A stretch of DNA of 64,000 bases, from positions 124,001-188,000 of the forward strand of contig NZ_JAPIVS010000004.1 of the NCBI RefSeq assembly GCF_026239695.1. The letters are read 5' to 3'. Shown piece after piece: positions 49,883-61,143 of the stretch. How positions within the stretch are numbered: the stretch's first letter is position 1; each line of letters begins with the position of its first letter. The translations under genes and the position numbers were made by a program. Below the pieces are notes generated by a model. It saw only the letters and a list, made by a program, of their open reading frames with translations. It had not been told where the DNA came from and ran no database searches. Source of the stretch: Pedobacter sp. MC2016-15 (lineage in GTDB: Bacteria > Bacteroidota > Bacteroidia > Sphingobacteriales > Sphingobacteriaceae).

Positions 49883-50716
49883 TTAGAATTTGTGGTTTAA
49901 ACCATTGTAAATCATATTCAGGGCAATCATCGTGATCGCGATACTAAAGATGAGCTTCAGTGAATTCACATTGATCTTCATGAGTAATTTTGAACCGGTA
50001 AAAGCACCTGCCAGTACACCAATTATCACAGGGAAAGCAATTCCGGGATCGATATAACCTCTTTGCAGATATACTACGGCACTGGCCGCAGCGGTAACAC
50101 CTACCATAAAATTACTGGTAGTGGTACTTACCCTGAAAGGTACTTTCATAGCAGTATCCATAGCGAGGACTTTAAGAGCACCGGAGCCGATACCCAGCAG
50201 GCCAGAAAGCATGCCGGCAATAGTCATGATGGAAAAACCTGCACCAACGTTTTCGAGCTTATATGCTACAGGGCCGGTTTTGGTAGGATAGCTTCCGTTG
50301 AGTTTTAGTTTATACGACCATTTGCTGCCGGTTTCGAGGGCTGCTTCACTTTTCTTTCTCAGGGTCATGGCGGCAGAAAAGATCAGCATGACACCAAACA
50401 TGATCGCTACAATATTGACAGGCGTATAAATCGCCAGGATGGCACCCATAACTGCTCCGATGGTAGTAGCGATTTCGAGGAACATGCCGAGGCGTACATT
50501 GGTGATTCCTTCCTTGACATAGGCGCTTGCAGAACCGGATGAGGTAGCAATGGACGCCACCAGGGCTGCTCCGATTGCATAACGGATATCTACATGGAAA
50601 AACAGGGTGAGCAGGGGAATGATCACTACACCACCGCCAAGGCCGGTAAGAGAGCCGGCCAGTCCCGCAAGATAGGCGCCCAGAAGTAGGATCAGGGTAA
50701 AGGTAAAAATAGTCAT
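49883..50716 (-). CDS. TauE/SafE-family sulfite/organosulfonate permease
   Basis: The product has 277 residues and about eight membrane helices. The repeats GSLTGLGGGVVIIPLLTLFF and GMLSGLLGIGSGALKVLAMD carry the family's glycine-rich motifs. It moves sulfur oxyanions or related acids across the inner membrane; direction and substrate are not predictable. It sits between DUF1634 and a GntR gene in one operon (5-nt and 4-nt gaps). Confidence 0.9.
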   Translation of the reverse strand: MTIFTFTLILLLGAYLAGLAGSLTGLGGGVVIIPLLTLFFHVDIRYAIGAALVASIATSSGSASAYVKEGITNVRLGMFLEIATTIGAVMGAILAIYTPVNIVAIMFGVMLIFSAAMTLRKKSEAALETGSKWSYKLKLNGSYPTKTGPVAYKLENVGAGFSIMTIAGMLSGLLGIGSGALKVLAMDTAMKVPFRVSTTTSNFMVGVTAAASAVVYLQRGYIDPGIAFPVIIGVLAGAFTGSKLLMKINVNSLKLIFSIAITMIALNMIYNGLNHKF

Positions 50717-50720
50717 GATA

Positions 50721-51359
50721 TTAATAATTGTGGTGTAAGATACTTTTTAAATATTGTTCTGCCGATTTATCATCCTGTTTTGCAATGGCCGCAGCGAGAC
50801 CCTCGTGTGCCGGCTGACTGCGCTGGAAATGTTCGATGCTCTGCTCCCGTTTGGAAAAGAAATCCAGCAGCACCAGGCTAAAGTTTTCGTATAGGTCGGC
50901 AAGCACCTGGTTTCCCGAAGCTTTGGCAATGCTAATGTGGAAGGCAATATCTGCATCGGCGCACTTCTTTTGCTGATTGGCAGTGATCGCTTTCTGCCGC
51001 TGTTCGAGTAGTTCCATCATGCGATCCAGATCCGCTGCTTTGCGGTTTTCGCAGGCAAGACGAACCATCTCATTTTCGAGTACCGCCCGGACAGTATTGA
51101 CCTCTTCAAATTCAGCCCTGCGCAAACGCTGGGTCAGTGATTCATCTTTTACCTTTGAAGCTACGAAGGTTCCCGAGCCCTGCTGTACTTTGAGGATTCC
51201 GGCAATGGAAAGGGTCTTTATCGCCTCTCTGATCGTGGAACGTCCTACCTGATAAACCTCCATCAACTCTGGTTCAGCAGGTATTTTCGTACCTTTTTTA
51301 AGTCGACCTGACGAGATATCTTTTTTGATTGCCGCGATGACTTTATCTGAAAGCTTCAT
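50721..51359 (-). CDS. GntR-family regulator (FadR subfamily)
   Basis: The product has 212 residues. The winged helix spans about 5-72 (RLKKGTKIPAEPELMEVYQV, then GRSTIREAIKTLSIAGILKV) and the all-helical FCD effector domain about 85-210 (EVNTVRAVLENEMVRLACEN), with histidines suited to metal and acid binding. It is the first gene of the TauE/SafE-DUF1634 operon, and two operator-like repeats lie just upstream. Confidence 0.92.
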   Translation of the reverse strand: MKLSDKVIAAIKKDISSGRLKKGTKIPAEPELMEVYQVGRSTIREAIKTLSIAGILKVQQGSGTFVASKVKDESLTQRLRRAEFEEVNTVRAVLENEMVRLACENRKAADLDRMMELLEQRQKAITANQQKKCADADIAFHISIAKASGNQVLADLYENFSLVLLDFFSKREQSIEHFQRSQPAHEGLAAAIAKQDDKSAEQYLKSILHHNY

Positions 51360-51373
51360 TTTAATTCTGTTGT

Positions 51374-51424
51374 AAACGTCTGATGTTTCAAAGGTGTGCT
51401 TTTTAATTTAAACATCTGATGTAT
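51374..51424. promoter_or_regulatory. Two GntR operator copies
   Basis: AAACGTCTGATGTTT (51374-51388) and AAACATCTGATGTAT (51410-51424) are near-identical imperfect palindromes 36 bp apart (start to start). They lie 15 to 65 bp upstream of the GntR start, as expected for autoregulation by a FadR-type protein. Confidence 0.7.
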
Positions 51425-51585
51425 GGATGGTTTTTGTGACAATGATATGAGATGTAAACACAGGGGATTTGTAGAGTATATTGACATCGAGATATCTTTA
51501 AATCTTGATGTATACGTATGTTCAGACATTCGATTTATAAATAATAATTTTCTTTTATTGGATATAATTTATACGTTTACAAAAA

Positions 51586-51657
51586 ACTTTAGGGGTGCCT
51601 TGCGCTGAGATATACCCTTTGAACCTGATGCAGTTAGTACTGCCGAAGGGAAAAGTA
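51586..51657 (+). ncRNA. TPP (thi-box) riboswitch
   Basis: The conserved parts are in order: GGGGTGCC, GCTGAGAT, ACCCTTTGAACCTGATGCAG and TACTGCCGAAGGGAAA, closed by a P1 stem (ACTTT with AAAGT). It lies 70 nt upstream of thiS and senses thiamine pyrophosphate to switch off the thi operon. Confidence 0.96.
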
Positions 51658-51726
51658 GGACAATTTTGCTATTGTCTTTTTCCTCTCCTGTTACAGGCAA
51701 TTCCTATCGTTTTAAAAAAATAAAAG

Positions 51727-51930
51727 ATGGAAATTACCGTAAACAATCAAATCCTTCAGCTCAATACACCCGCTTCTTTATCGCAGCTTTTATCTGCTGT
51801 TTTGCAGGTTCCCGGAAATGGAATTGCCATAGCTGTTAACCAGGCTATCGTCTCAAAATCCGAATGGCCCGACTATATGCTGCAGGCTGGCGACCAGGTG
51901 GTACTGATCAAAGCTACACAGGGGGGCTAG
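51727..51930 (+). CDS. thiS: Sulfur carrier protein ThiS
   Basis: The product has 67 residues with a ubiquitin-like fold and the C-terminal Gly-Gly (KATQGG) that is thiocarboxylated. It gives sulfur to the thiazole ring. It is the first gene after the TPP riboswitch. No thiF adenylyltransferase is in this operon. Confidence 0.94.
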   Translation: MEITVNNQILQLNTPASLSQLLSAVLQVPGNGIAIAVNQAIVSKSEWPDYMLQAGDQVVLIKATQGG

Positions 51931-51945
51931 ATCCGTTTACTCTAA

Positions 51946-53838
<1,893 letters not shown>

Positions 53839-54441
53839 ATGGAGCTGATTGTCGTAACGCCACCAGCGTATTTTGAAGAAGAAGCAGCACTGATTAATCA
53901 GTTTTTTGCTGAAGGTCTGCAGCTGCTTCATCTCAGGAAAGAGATGAATGATCCCGGACAGTTCCGCGTGCTGATGGATGGCATTGATCCGGGGTATTAT
54001 CCCCGGATTGCCATCCATCAGCACCATGAGCTTGCGATGGAATTTGGTCTTAAACGCCTGCATTATAAAGAGGCTGAAAGAAGAGCGTTGCTGCATAAGA
54101 ATATAGCACGGCTACGTGATGATGGTTTTTATCTGAGCAGTTCGGTACATGACCTGGAAGAGATTTCCAGTCTGGAAGGCTTTAATTATGTATTCTACGG
54201 CCCGGTGTTTAACAGTATTTCAAAGGCTGGTTACGAAACTGTGCTGCCGGGCGACTTCATTTTGCCTGCCCATAAGGTTAAAGTTTTTGCCATTGGTGGT
54301 GTAGAGGAAGGAAAACTGGCGCAGTTGAAACAAATGAATTTCGATGGGGCAGCAGTACTGGGAAGCCTCTGGCACCAGGCTGCTTCTCCTTTAACGGCTT
54401 TAAAAAGCCTCCTAAAATCAATTAAAAATGATTATAGATAA
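53839..54441 (+). CDS. ThiE/TenI-like paralogue
   Basis: The product has 200 residues of the thiamine-phosphate-synthase (TIM barrel) superfamily: LLHLRKE, LSSSVHDLEEISSLEGFNYV, FYGPVFNSISKAGYE and VFAIGGVEEGKLAQ. It differs from the next gene, which has the true ThiE motifs, so it may be a TenI-type thiazole tautomerase, or a divergent ThiE. It begins at the base after the thiC stop and overlaps thiE by 14 nt. Confidence 0.85.
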   Translation: MELIVVTPPAYFEEEAALINQFFAEGLQLLHLRKEMNDPGQFRVLMDGIDPGYYPRIAIHQHHELAMEFGLKRLHYKEAERRALLHKNIARLRDDGFYLSSSVHDLEEISSLEGFNYVFYGPVFNSISKAGYETVLPGDFILPAHKVKVFAIGGVEEGKLAQLKQMNFDGAAVLGSLWHQAASPLTALKSLLKSIKNDYR

Positions 54442-55048
54442 ATTACAGTATATCTCCCAGGCAGCAGCCGATGGCTCACATCTCACAGCAATAGAGAAAG
54501 TGCTGCGAAATGGGGTACAATGGGTACAGCTACGGATCAAGGATCAGGCTGAAGAAGAGGTGCTGGAAATTGCCGGACAAGCTGCTGAGCTTTGTACAAA
54601 ATATGGTGCCAGGCTGATCGTCAATGATTATCCGCAGATCGCATTGGAAGTTGATGCCTATGGCGTACATCTGGGCCTCGATGATATGCCTGTCGCAGAG
54701 GCAAGGGCAATTTTAGGAGAATCAACATGTATCGGCGGTACTGCCAATACGTTTGAAGATGTACTCAGAAGGGTGCAGGAGGGGGTAGACTACATCGGCC
54801 TTGGGCCATATCGTTATACCACGACCAAAAAGAACCTGAGTCCCATACTCGGACTTACCGGATATGAAACAATTCTGCGGCAGATGGTTGAGGCCGGAAT
54901 CACTACGCCGGTCATTGCGATCGGTGGTATTGAGCAGCATGACATTGAGCTGTTGTACTCAGCAGGTGTTCATGGTATAGCGCTCTCGGGATTATTGACA
55001 AGGGATAATAATTTAAATGCAGAATTTTATGTTAACTATAGCAGATAA
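54428..55048 (+). CDS. thiE: Thiamine-phosphate synthase ThiE
   Basis: The product has 206 residues. [48 protein letters not shown] and PVIAIGGI are the classic ThiE motifs for pyrophosphate and HMP binding. It joins HMP-PP and thiazole phosphate into thiamine phosphate. The gene overlaps both neighbours. It has the lysine and glutamine pattern of active ThiE. Confidence 0.95.
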   Translation: MIIDKLQYISQAAADGSHLTAIEKVLRNGVQWVQLRIKDQAEEEVLEIAGQAAELCTKYGARLIVNDYPQIALEVDAYGVHLGLDDMPVAEARAILGESTCIGGTANTFEDVLRRVQEGVDYIGLGPYRYTTTKKNLSPILGLTGYETILRQMVEAGITTPVIAIGGIEQHDIELLYSAGVHGIALSGLLTRDNNLNAEFYVNYSR

Positions 55049-55796
55049 AGTATTTGGCTCGCGTTTGCTGACTGGCACGGGCAAGTTTAATTCAGCGGTG
55101 CTGATGGAAGAGGCTTTGCTGGCCTCGGGATCTGAACTGGTGACGGTCGCTTTAAAAAGGGTGGACCTGAAAGGTCAGGATGACGATATTCTTGGTCACC
55201 TGAAACATTCACACATCAGCTTGCTGCCCAATACATCGGGTGTGCGCAATGCAAAGGAAGCGGTGTTTGCCGCACAGCTGGCACGGGAGGCACTGGAAAC
55301 CAACTGGCTCAAGCTGGAGATCCACCCGGACCCCAAATACCTGATGCCTGATCCCATCGAAACACTGAAAGCTACCGAAGAACTGGCGAAACTGGGATTT
55401 ATCATTCTTCCCTATATCCACGCAGACCCGGTATTATGCAAACGGCTCGAAGATGCGGGAACAGCCGCAGTGATGCCGCTGGGATCTGCCATTGGCAGCA
55501 ATAAAGGTTTAAAGACCATCGATTTTCTGGAAATGATCATCAGCCAGAGTAATGTTCCGGTGATTGTGGATGCCGGGATAGGGGCCCCCTCAGATGCCGC
55601 CAAAGCGATGGAAATTGGGGCAGATGCCGTGCTGGTGAATACTGCCATAGCGGTTTCCGGAGATCCTGTAAAGATGGCCGAAGCCTTTAAGATCGCCGTA
55701 GTAGCAGGAAGAATGGCCTACGAGGCTAAATTGGGTGCTATCAGTTCACTGGCTGCAGCAAGCAGTCCCTTAACTTCTTTTCTGGATGAGCTTTAG
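55029..55796 (+). CDS. thiG: Thiazole synthase ThiG
   Basis: The start [20 protein letters not shown] at 55029 gives 255 residues (a start 12 nt upstream is possible). The Schiff-base lysine is in VTVALKRVD; the TIM-barrel motifs [37 protein letters not shown] and [11 protein letters not shown] are complete. It builds the thiazole phosphate from DXP, ThiS-COSH and dehydroglycine. It overlaps thiE by 20 nt and thiH by 11 nt. Confidence 0.97.
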   Translation: MLTIADKVFGSRLLTGTGKFNSAVLMEEALLASGSELVTVALKRVDLKGQDDDILGHLKHSHISLLPNTSGVRNAKEAVFAAQLAREALETNWLKLEIHPDPKYLMPDPIETLKATEELAKLGFIILPYIHADPVLCKRLEDAGTAAVMPLGSAIGSNKGLKTIDFLEMIISQSNVPVIVDAGIGAPSDAAKAMEIGADAVLVNTAIAVSGDPVKMAEAFKIAVVAGRMAYEAKLGAISSLAAASSPLTSFLDEL

Positions 55797-56895
55797 TGAT
55801 ATTTTTGATTCCTATAGCTGGGAGGAAACCAGCAGGAGTATCTATGCGAAGAGCGCTGCCGATGTGGAAGCTGCGCTGGCAAAAAACACACGCACGCTTG
55901 AGGATTTTAAAGCGCTGATCTCGCCGGCAGCGGCGCCATATCTGGAACAGATGGCTCAGCTGAGCAGGCAGCTGACGCTCAAACGGTTTGGCAGGGTGAT
56001 GCAGCTTTATGTACCACTTTATCTTTCCAATGAGTGCAATAATATTTGTACCTACTGTGGTTTTAGCTTCGACAACAAGGTGAGACGCAAAACTTTATCC
56101 CCGATGGAGATCATGCAGGAGGTAGCGGTGATCAAAGAGATGGGCTACGACCATGTGTTGCTGGTGACAGGGGAGGCCAATCAGACGGTGCATACTGATT
56201 ACTTTAAAAAGGTGCTGGAGCTGATCCGTCCGCATTTCTCGCATATCTCGATGGAAGTGCAACCGATGGATCTGCAGGATTACCAGGAGCTGATCCCTCT
56301 GGGGCTGAATACGGTGCTGGTTTATCAGGAAACGTATCACCGCGAGGATTACAGAAAGCATCACCCGAAGGGTAAAAAATCGAATTTTGAATACCGGCTG
56401 GAGACGCCCGACAGGTTAGGGGAAGCTGGGATACACAAAATGGGATTGGGGGTACTGATAGGTTTGGAAGACTGGCGTACCGATTCTTTCTTCACGGCTT
56501 TACACCTTGGCTATCTGGAGAAAAAATACTGGAAAAGCAAGTATAGCCTGTCTTTCCCAAGGCTGCGTCCATTTAGCGGGGGACTGGAACCGAAAGTTGA
56601 AATGAACGACCGGGAGCTGGTGCAGCTGATTTGCGCATACAGGTTGCTGAATGAAGAAGTAGAGCTGTCGATCTCTACCCGTGAGTCTACCGTATTTCGC
56701 GATCATATTGTGAAGCTGGGCATCACGGCGATCAGCGCCGGATCAAAGACAAACCCGGGTGGGTATGCCGTTGAACCTGAATCGCTCGAACAGTTTGAGA
56801 TTTCGGATGAACGGAGTCCTGCAGCAATAGCGGAGATGCTGAGAGAGCAGGGGTACGAACCGGTTTGGAAGGACTGGGATAGCAGCCTGGCATAA
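55786..56895 (+). CDS. thiH: 2-iminoacetate (dehydroglycine) synthase ThiH
   Basis: The product has 369 residues, a radical-SAM enzyme with [10 protein letters not shown] (CxxxCxxC) near residue 85. It cleaves tyrosine to give dehydroglycine for ThiG. LVLTGEA-like [13 protein letters not shown] and [20 protein letters not shown] are ThiH signatures. It is the last gene of the operon. Its use of tyrosine rather than glycine (ThiO) fits anaerobic tolerance. Confidence 0.97.
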   Translation: MSFSDIFDSYSWEETSRSIYAKSAADVEAALAKNTRTLEDFKALISPAAAPYLEQMAQLSRQLTLKRFGRVMQLYVPLYLSNECNNICTYCGFSFDNKVRRKTLSPMEIMQEVAVIKEMGYDHVLLVTGEANQTVHTDYFKKVLELIRPHFSHISMEVQPMDLQDYQELIPLGLNTVLVYQETYHREDYRKHHPKGKKSNFEYRLETPDRLGEAGIHKMGLGVLIGLEDWRTDSFFTALHLGYLEKKYWKSKYSLSFPRLRPFSGGLEPKVEMNDRELVQLICAYRLLNEEVELSISTRESTVFRDHIVKLGITAISAGSKTNPGGYAVEPESLEQFEISDERSPAAIAEMLREQGYEPVWKDWDSSLA

Positions 56896-56965
56896 GTGTT
56901 AATCAGCATCAGATACAAACAATCTATGACAGGCAATGTTAGCTTTAGTAAAATTGTGTTTGCCT

Positions 56966-57700
56966 ATGCCTTTAAAGCCTGTTTATATCTTCCTCTTTAC
57001 TCTTTTTCCATTTTTTGCAGCAGCTCAGTTTACCGATAGCACACAGTATTCCGTCAGTTATACCTCTACAGGCTCAATCAACAAGACCAACGACGGGAAT
57101 ACTTATTTGCTGAACAATGCTGCAAAAATTGGTGTAAGGAAGAAAACGTTTAACATGAACTTCAGCAATAGCTGGGTGTATGGAAAGCAGAACCGGGATC
57201 TTACAAACAATGACTTTACCTCTGCACTGGATTTTAACCTTTACAGCTCTGTACCTCATTTCTTTTACTGGGGACTGGCCAATTATAATACCAGCAAGTC
57301 TTTAAAAATAAACAATCAGTTGCTTGCCGGAGCGGGTGTGGCCTACAGTTTTTTTGATACCAGAAATGCGTATGTAAACATTAGCGACGGGGTGTTGTTT
57401 GACAGCAGTGACCTGCTGCTTGAAGATGATGTGCCTGATGTGTATCAAACTTACAGAAACTCTTTCAGGATAGTTTTTAAGTTTACCATCAGGGAGTTTA
57501 TTGTACTGGATAATTCCACATTCTTTCAGCCTTCATTAAAAAAATGGGAGGACTACAATTTCAGGTCTAACTCTGCGCTTTCCTTTAAGATGAACAAATG
57601 GCTGAGCCTGACCACCGCATTGAACTATAACCGGGTATCCCGGACTGACCGCGAAAACCTGCTGCTGAGTTATGGTCTCTCCTTTCAAAAGTTTTTTTAA
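56966..57700 (+). CDS. DUF481-like outer membrane protein
   Basis: The start MPLKPVYIFLFTLF at 56966 gives 244 residues and a signal peptide cut near FFAAAQ. The rest is a series of amphipathic beta strands ending in aromatic phenylalanine (LLLSYGLSFQKFF), the pattern of an outer membrane beta barrel of DUF481/YdiY type. Function unknown. It begins 70 nt after thiH and precedes the glycoside hydrolase gene by 70 nt. Confidence 0.75.
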   Translation: MPLKPVYIFLFTLFPFFAAAQFTDSTQYSVSYTSTGSINKTNDGNTYLLNNAAKIGVRKKTFNMNFSNSWVYGKQNRDLTNNDFTSALDFNLYSSVPHFFYWGLANYNTSKSLKINNQLLAGAGVAYSFFDTRNAYVNISDGVLFDSSDLLLEDDVPDVYQTYRNSFRIVFKFTIREFIVLDNSTFFQPSLKKWEDYNFRSNSALSFKMNKWLSLTTALNYNRVSRTDRENLLLSYGLSFQKFF

Positions 57701-57770
57701 GGATTATTCGTAATCTGTTTGGAGGAATAGCGGCAGTCGGATATGTTTGTAATTGTATTACCCCGAAATA

Positions 57771-60461
57771 ATGAAGCCATCTTTTTCTAAAATAATTGTT
57801 CCTTCCTTTTTACTGTTATCCCTGACGGGATGTAAGTCGCGAAAACCAATGGACGAAATTTACCAGTCTGATTTTTATAGTTTATCAAAAAATAAGGTTA
57901 TCCAGGGTGCTTTTGAGGCGCTGGCGCTTTCCGCTACTTCAGTCAGCTCGAATTACCAGAGCCCGGTCAATAAAGAGATCAGTCCGGCAATATCTTTTAA
58001 ATTCAGCCTCAACGGGAAAGATAACGAACTGCCCATCGGCAAGAATCACCTGGTAAACATCATCACTGACAACGGATCATTTGAAAGTCCGGTGATCAAA
58101 TTCGGCCAGCAATATACCGATCCTCAAACACCTGCGAAAGGTGTCTTCCTGCAGCCGGATACGAGGTTTACGATCCGCTTAGACCTGAAGCATGTCATGG
58201 ACGAGTTTGAGCGTACCGGTTTTTTTACCACCTATAACGGCACAAAGATCTATAAGACAGATTTCAAAGGCGTATTTGTCGCCGGAAATACCAGTCCGCT
58301 GATCTGGGATTTTGATAACCTGGGCAACCACAGGGAACTGGAACTGCATGATCAGGATGGTGATGGGATCTATACCATCACACTGGAAATGAACAAGGCG
58401 CAGGCGCAAAAAACTACTGCTTCCTCCTGGCATTTATCAAAAGATATTTCTGCCTTTCCACAGTATACTTCTGAAATCCCGATGATGGATGCCTTGTATA
58501 ATCTGGGTCTGGAGGAGATGGAGAACGCCATAGAGCCCGACAGTACCTTCAGGACAGGAAAAGAATGGGCGGGGGTGTGGACCCGTGATATCAGTTACAG
58601 CATCATTTTATCTATGGCTACCCTGCAGCCGAAAGTTGCTGAGTATAGCCTGATGAGGAAAGTTAAAAATGAAAGAGTGATACAGGATACGGGTTCCGGA
58701 GGCTCGTGGCCGGTATCGTCCGACAGGATGATCTGGGCGGTAGCAGCCTGGGAAGTATATAAAACTACGGGAGATGAGGACTGGCTGGCCAAAGCGTACC
58801 GGATTATCAGAAATTCTGTGGAAGATGACCTGAAGAATGTGTATGATAGCAAAACCGGGCTTGTGAGGGGTGAATCGTCGTTCCTCGACTGGCGCGATCA
58901 GACCTATCCCAAATGGATGCAGTCGGCCGATATCTATTCTTCAGAAAACCTGGGTACCAACGCCGTTCATTATCAGGTGAATAAAGTGCTGTCGCAAATG
59001 GCAGTTCTGCTGAAAGATCAGCAGGCGGCAGATAAGTATGCAGCACTGGCAGAGCAGATCAAAAAAGGAATCAACACACATTTATGGATGCCCGAAAAAG
59101 GGTACTATGGACAATACCTCTATGGCAGACAGTTTCCTGTTTTATCTCCACGCTCAGAAGCACTGGGAGAGGCCCTCACGGTACTGTTTGATATCGCAGA
59201 TGCGGAGCGTCAGAAATCTGTCGTTGCCCGCACGCCTGTAACGGGTTTCGGAATTCCCTGCATCTATCCACAAATTCCGGATATCCCACCCTATCATAAT
59301 GATGCCGTCTGGCCATTTGTGCAGTCGTACTGGTCGATAGCCGCAGCAAAAGCTGGCAATGCAGAAGCCGTGGTGCAGAGCTTAAGCGCGATATACCGCC
59401 CTGCAGCACTGTTCCTCACCAACAAGGAAAACTTTGTTTCTTCGAACGGCGATTTTGCAGGAACGCAGGTAAACTCCAGCAATATGTTATGGAGCTTGTC
59501 GGGCAACCTGAGCATGATCTACAAAGTGTTGTTCGGGATTGATATCCGTGAAAGCTCACTGGTATTTAAACCTTTTGTGCCGGAAATTTTAAAAGGAGAG
59601 CGTACTTTGAAGAATTTCAAATACAGGAATGCGATTCTTGACATCAGCCTATCGGGACATGGAAACCGGATACAATCGATAAAGATGGATGGGAACGACC
59701 TGCCTGCTGCAACTGTTCCGGCCGATCTGTCAGGGCTACACAAAATAGAGATTATCCTGGCGAATAACCAGCTGGTAAAAGGGAATATCGCCAATGTGGC
59801 AGACGCTTTTTCGCCGGCAGCACCTCTGTTAAAAATCAGGGATCAGCTGATTACATGGGAAAAAGTTGAGGGTGCGAGCACTTACACGATCATTCACAAT
59901 GGGAAAGAGGTGGCTAAAACTGAGGAGTTGAGCTATAAAGCCCTGCAAAACGGAGAATATCAGGTGATTGCTGTAGACAGCTCTGGAACCGGTTCTTTTG
60001 CGAGTGAACCGCTGTCGGTTTATCCTGAACAAAAAATCAACCACATCGACCTGTCGCTCGTGACGGATAAGTCGGAGCTTCCATACCAGGGATATTCCGG
60101 CAAGGGATTTATCGAAATCAGCAAAACGAAAAATCAAAGGGTCACCATCATGGTCAATGTGCCCGAAAGTGGCACTTATGCGCTCGACTTCAGGTATGCC
60201 AATGGGAACGGGCCCACCAATACAGATAACAAATGTGCCATCAGAACCCTCAGTCTGGATGGAGCTTTTGCAGGTACTTTTGTTTTTCCGCAACGCGGGA
60301 AGGATGAATGGTCTGACTGGGGTCACAGTAACCTGGTTCAGCTGGAACTTTCGCATGGAAGTCATGAACTCAGCTTATCGCTGGAGGACTGGAATGAGAA
60401 CATGAACGGGGAAATTAATCAGGCAATGCTGGATGAGCTGAGGATCATCAGGATCAGGTAG
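57771..60461 (+). CDS. Large glycoside-hydrolase-type lipoprotein (alpha/alpha6 barrel with CBM)
   Basis: The start MKPSFSKIIVPSFLLLSLTG at 57771 gives 896 residues and a lipobox (LTGC). A beta-rich N-terminal part (about 30-230) is followed by an (alpha/alpha)6 toroid of GH63/MGH1-like type (about 250-640: TGKEWAGVWTRDISYSI, GGSWPVSSDRMIWAVAAWE, SFLDWRDQTYP). A fibronectin-like segment and a C-terminal CBM6/35-like domain (about 760-896) complete it. It probably cleaves alpha-glycosidic bonds at the cell surface; the exact family and sugar are not fixed by reading. Confidence 0.82.
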   Translation: MKPSFSKIIVPSFLLLSLTGCKSRKPMDEIYQSDFYSLSKNKVIQGAFEALALSATSVSSNYQSPVNKEISPAISFKFSLNGKDNELPIGKNHLVNIITDNGSFESPVIKFGQQYTDPQTPAKGVFLQPDTRFTIRLDLKHVMDEFERTGFFTTYNGTKIYKTDFKGVFVAGNTSPLIWDFDNLGNHRELELHDQDGDGIYTITLEMNKAQAQKTTASSWHLSKDISAFPQYTSEIPMMDALYNLGLEEMENAIEPDSTFRTGKEWAGVWTRDISYSIILSMATLQPKVAEYSLMRKVKNERVIQDTGSGGSWPVSSDRMIWAVAAWEVYKTTGDEDWLAKAYRIIRNSVEDDLKNVYDSKTGLVRGESSFLDWRDQTYPKWMQSADIYSSENLGTNAVHYQVNKVLSQMAVLLKDQQAADKYAALAEQIKKGINTHLWMPEKGYYGQYLYGRQFPVLSPRSEALGEALTVLFDIADAERQKSVVARTPVTGFGIPCIYPQIPDIPPYHNDAVWPFVQSYWSIAAAKAGNAEAVVQSLSAIYRPAALFLTNKENFVSSNGDFAGTQVNSSNMLWSLSGNLSMIYKVLFGIDIRESSLVFKPFVPEILKGERTLKNFKYRNAILDISLSGHGNRIQSIKMDGNDLPAATVPADLSGLHKIEIILANNQLVKGNIANVADAFSPAAPLLKIRDQLITWEKVEGASTYTIIHNGKEVAKTEELSYKALQNGEYQVIAVDSSGTGSFASEPLSVYPEQKINHIDLSLVTDKSELPYQGYSGKGFIEISKTKNQRVTIMVNVPESGTYALDFRYANGNGPTNTDNKCAIRTLSLDGAFAGTFVFPQRGKDEWSDWGHSNLVQLELSHGSHELSLSLEDWNENMNGEINQAMLDELRIIRIR

Positions 60462-60469
60462 AGCGCCTG

Positions 60470-60985
60470 TTATTTTGGTTCATTGAGGGGCTGGCGCAGG
60501 AAAAAGTAGTCGTTCTTGTGCGCTGCGAAATCCTGGAATTCCGGACTGGCATTGATGTTTGCAGGAAGCTTCTTGAACTGCTCCGGACTGATAAATCTCC
60601 AGGTTACACCACCATGCTCCTGCAGGGACAGGATTTCGATAGGGAAATTCAGGATAAACTGATTCAGAAACTCCTGTTTTGCAGCCGTCCACTGTGGGGT
60701 GCTACCCAGGTTGCGTGGCCAGGTATAAAGTTTATGCGCTTCAATGATCTTTCCGTTTTCATCAATATAACTGGATTGTTTCAGGATCAGATCGCTCAGC
60801 CTGACATGTGCGACATCACCGGTAAAATTATCAGGGTTTTCTTCAATAATGATCGCTTTGGCAGTAAAATATGGCACACTTGCATTGGGATCCTGTTTTT
60901 CTTCCAATAAATCAGTGAAAACATACTTCCCTTTTTTTAGCAATTGAAATGGATTCGGGCTGTGTTCTGGACTAAAATCAGGCAT
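60470..60985 (-). CDS. Unknown soluble protein
   Basis: The product has 171 residues without signal peptide or membrane segment. I do not recognise the family. It has a mixed alpha/beta look with proline- and aromatic-rich ends (MPDFSPEHSPNPFQ; FFLRQPLNEPK). It converges on the glycoside hydrolase gene with 8 nt between stops and is divergent from the NADH dehydrogenase gene. Confidence 0.6.
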   Translation of the reverse strand: MPDFSPEHSPNPFQLLKKGKYVFTDLLEEKQDPNASVPYFTAKAIIIEENPDNFTGDVAHVRLSDLILKQSSYIDENGKIIEAHKLYTWPRNLGSTPQWTAAKQEFLNQFILNFPIEILSLQEHGGVTWRFISPEQFKKLPANINASPEFQDFAAHKNDYFFLRQPLNEPK

Positions 60986-61143
60986 ATTTTTGTGGTTTTT
61001 GTAAAATTACTCAAATTGTTATTCAAATTGTCACAGCTATGAAATGATGTATGTCTAACATGACAAAATAATGTTTGCATAAACTGAATCTTAGCACATT
61101 TATTGCTGTAAATGGGGTAATAAATCATCAATAGCTGTTAAAA

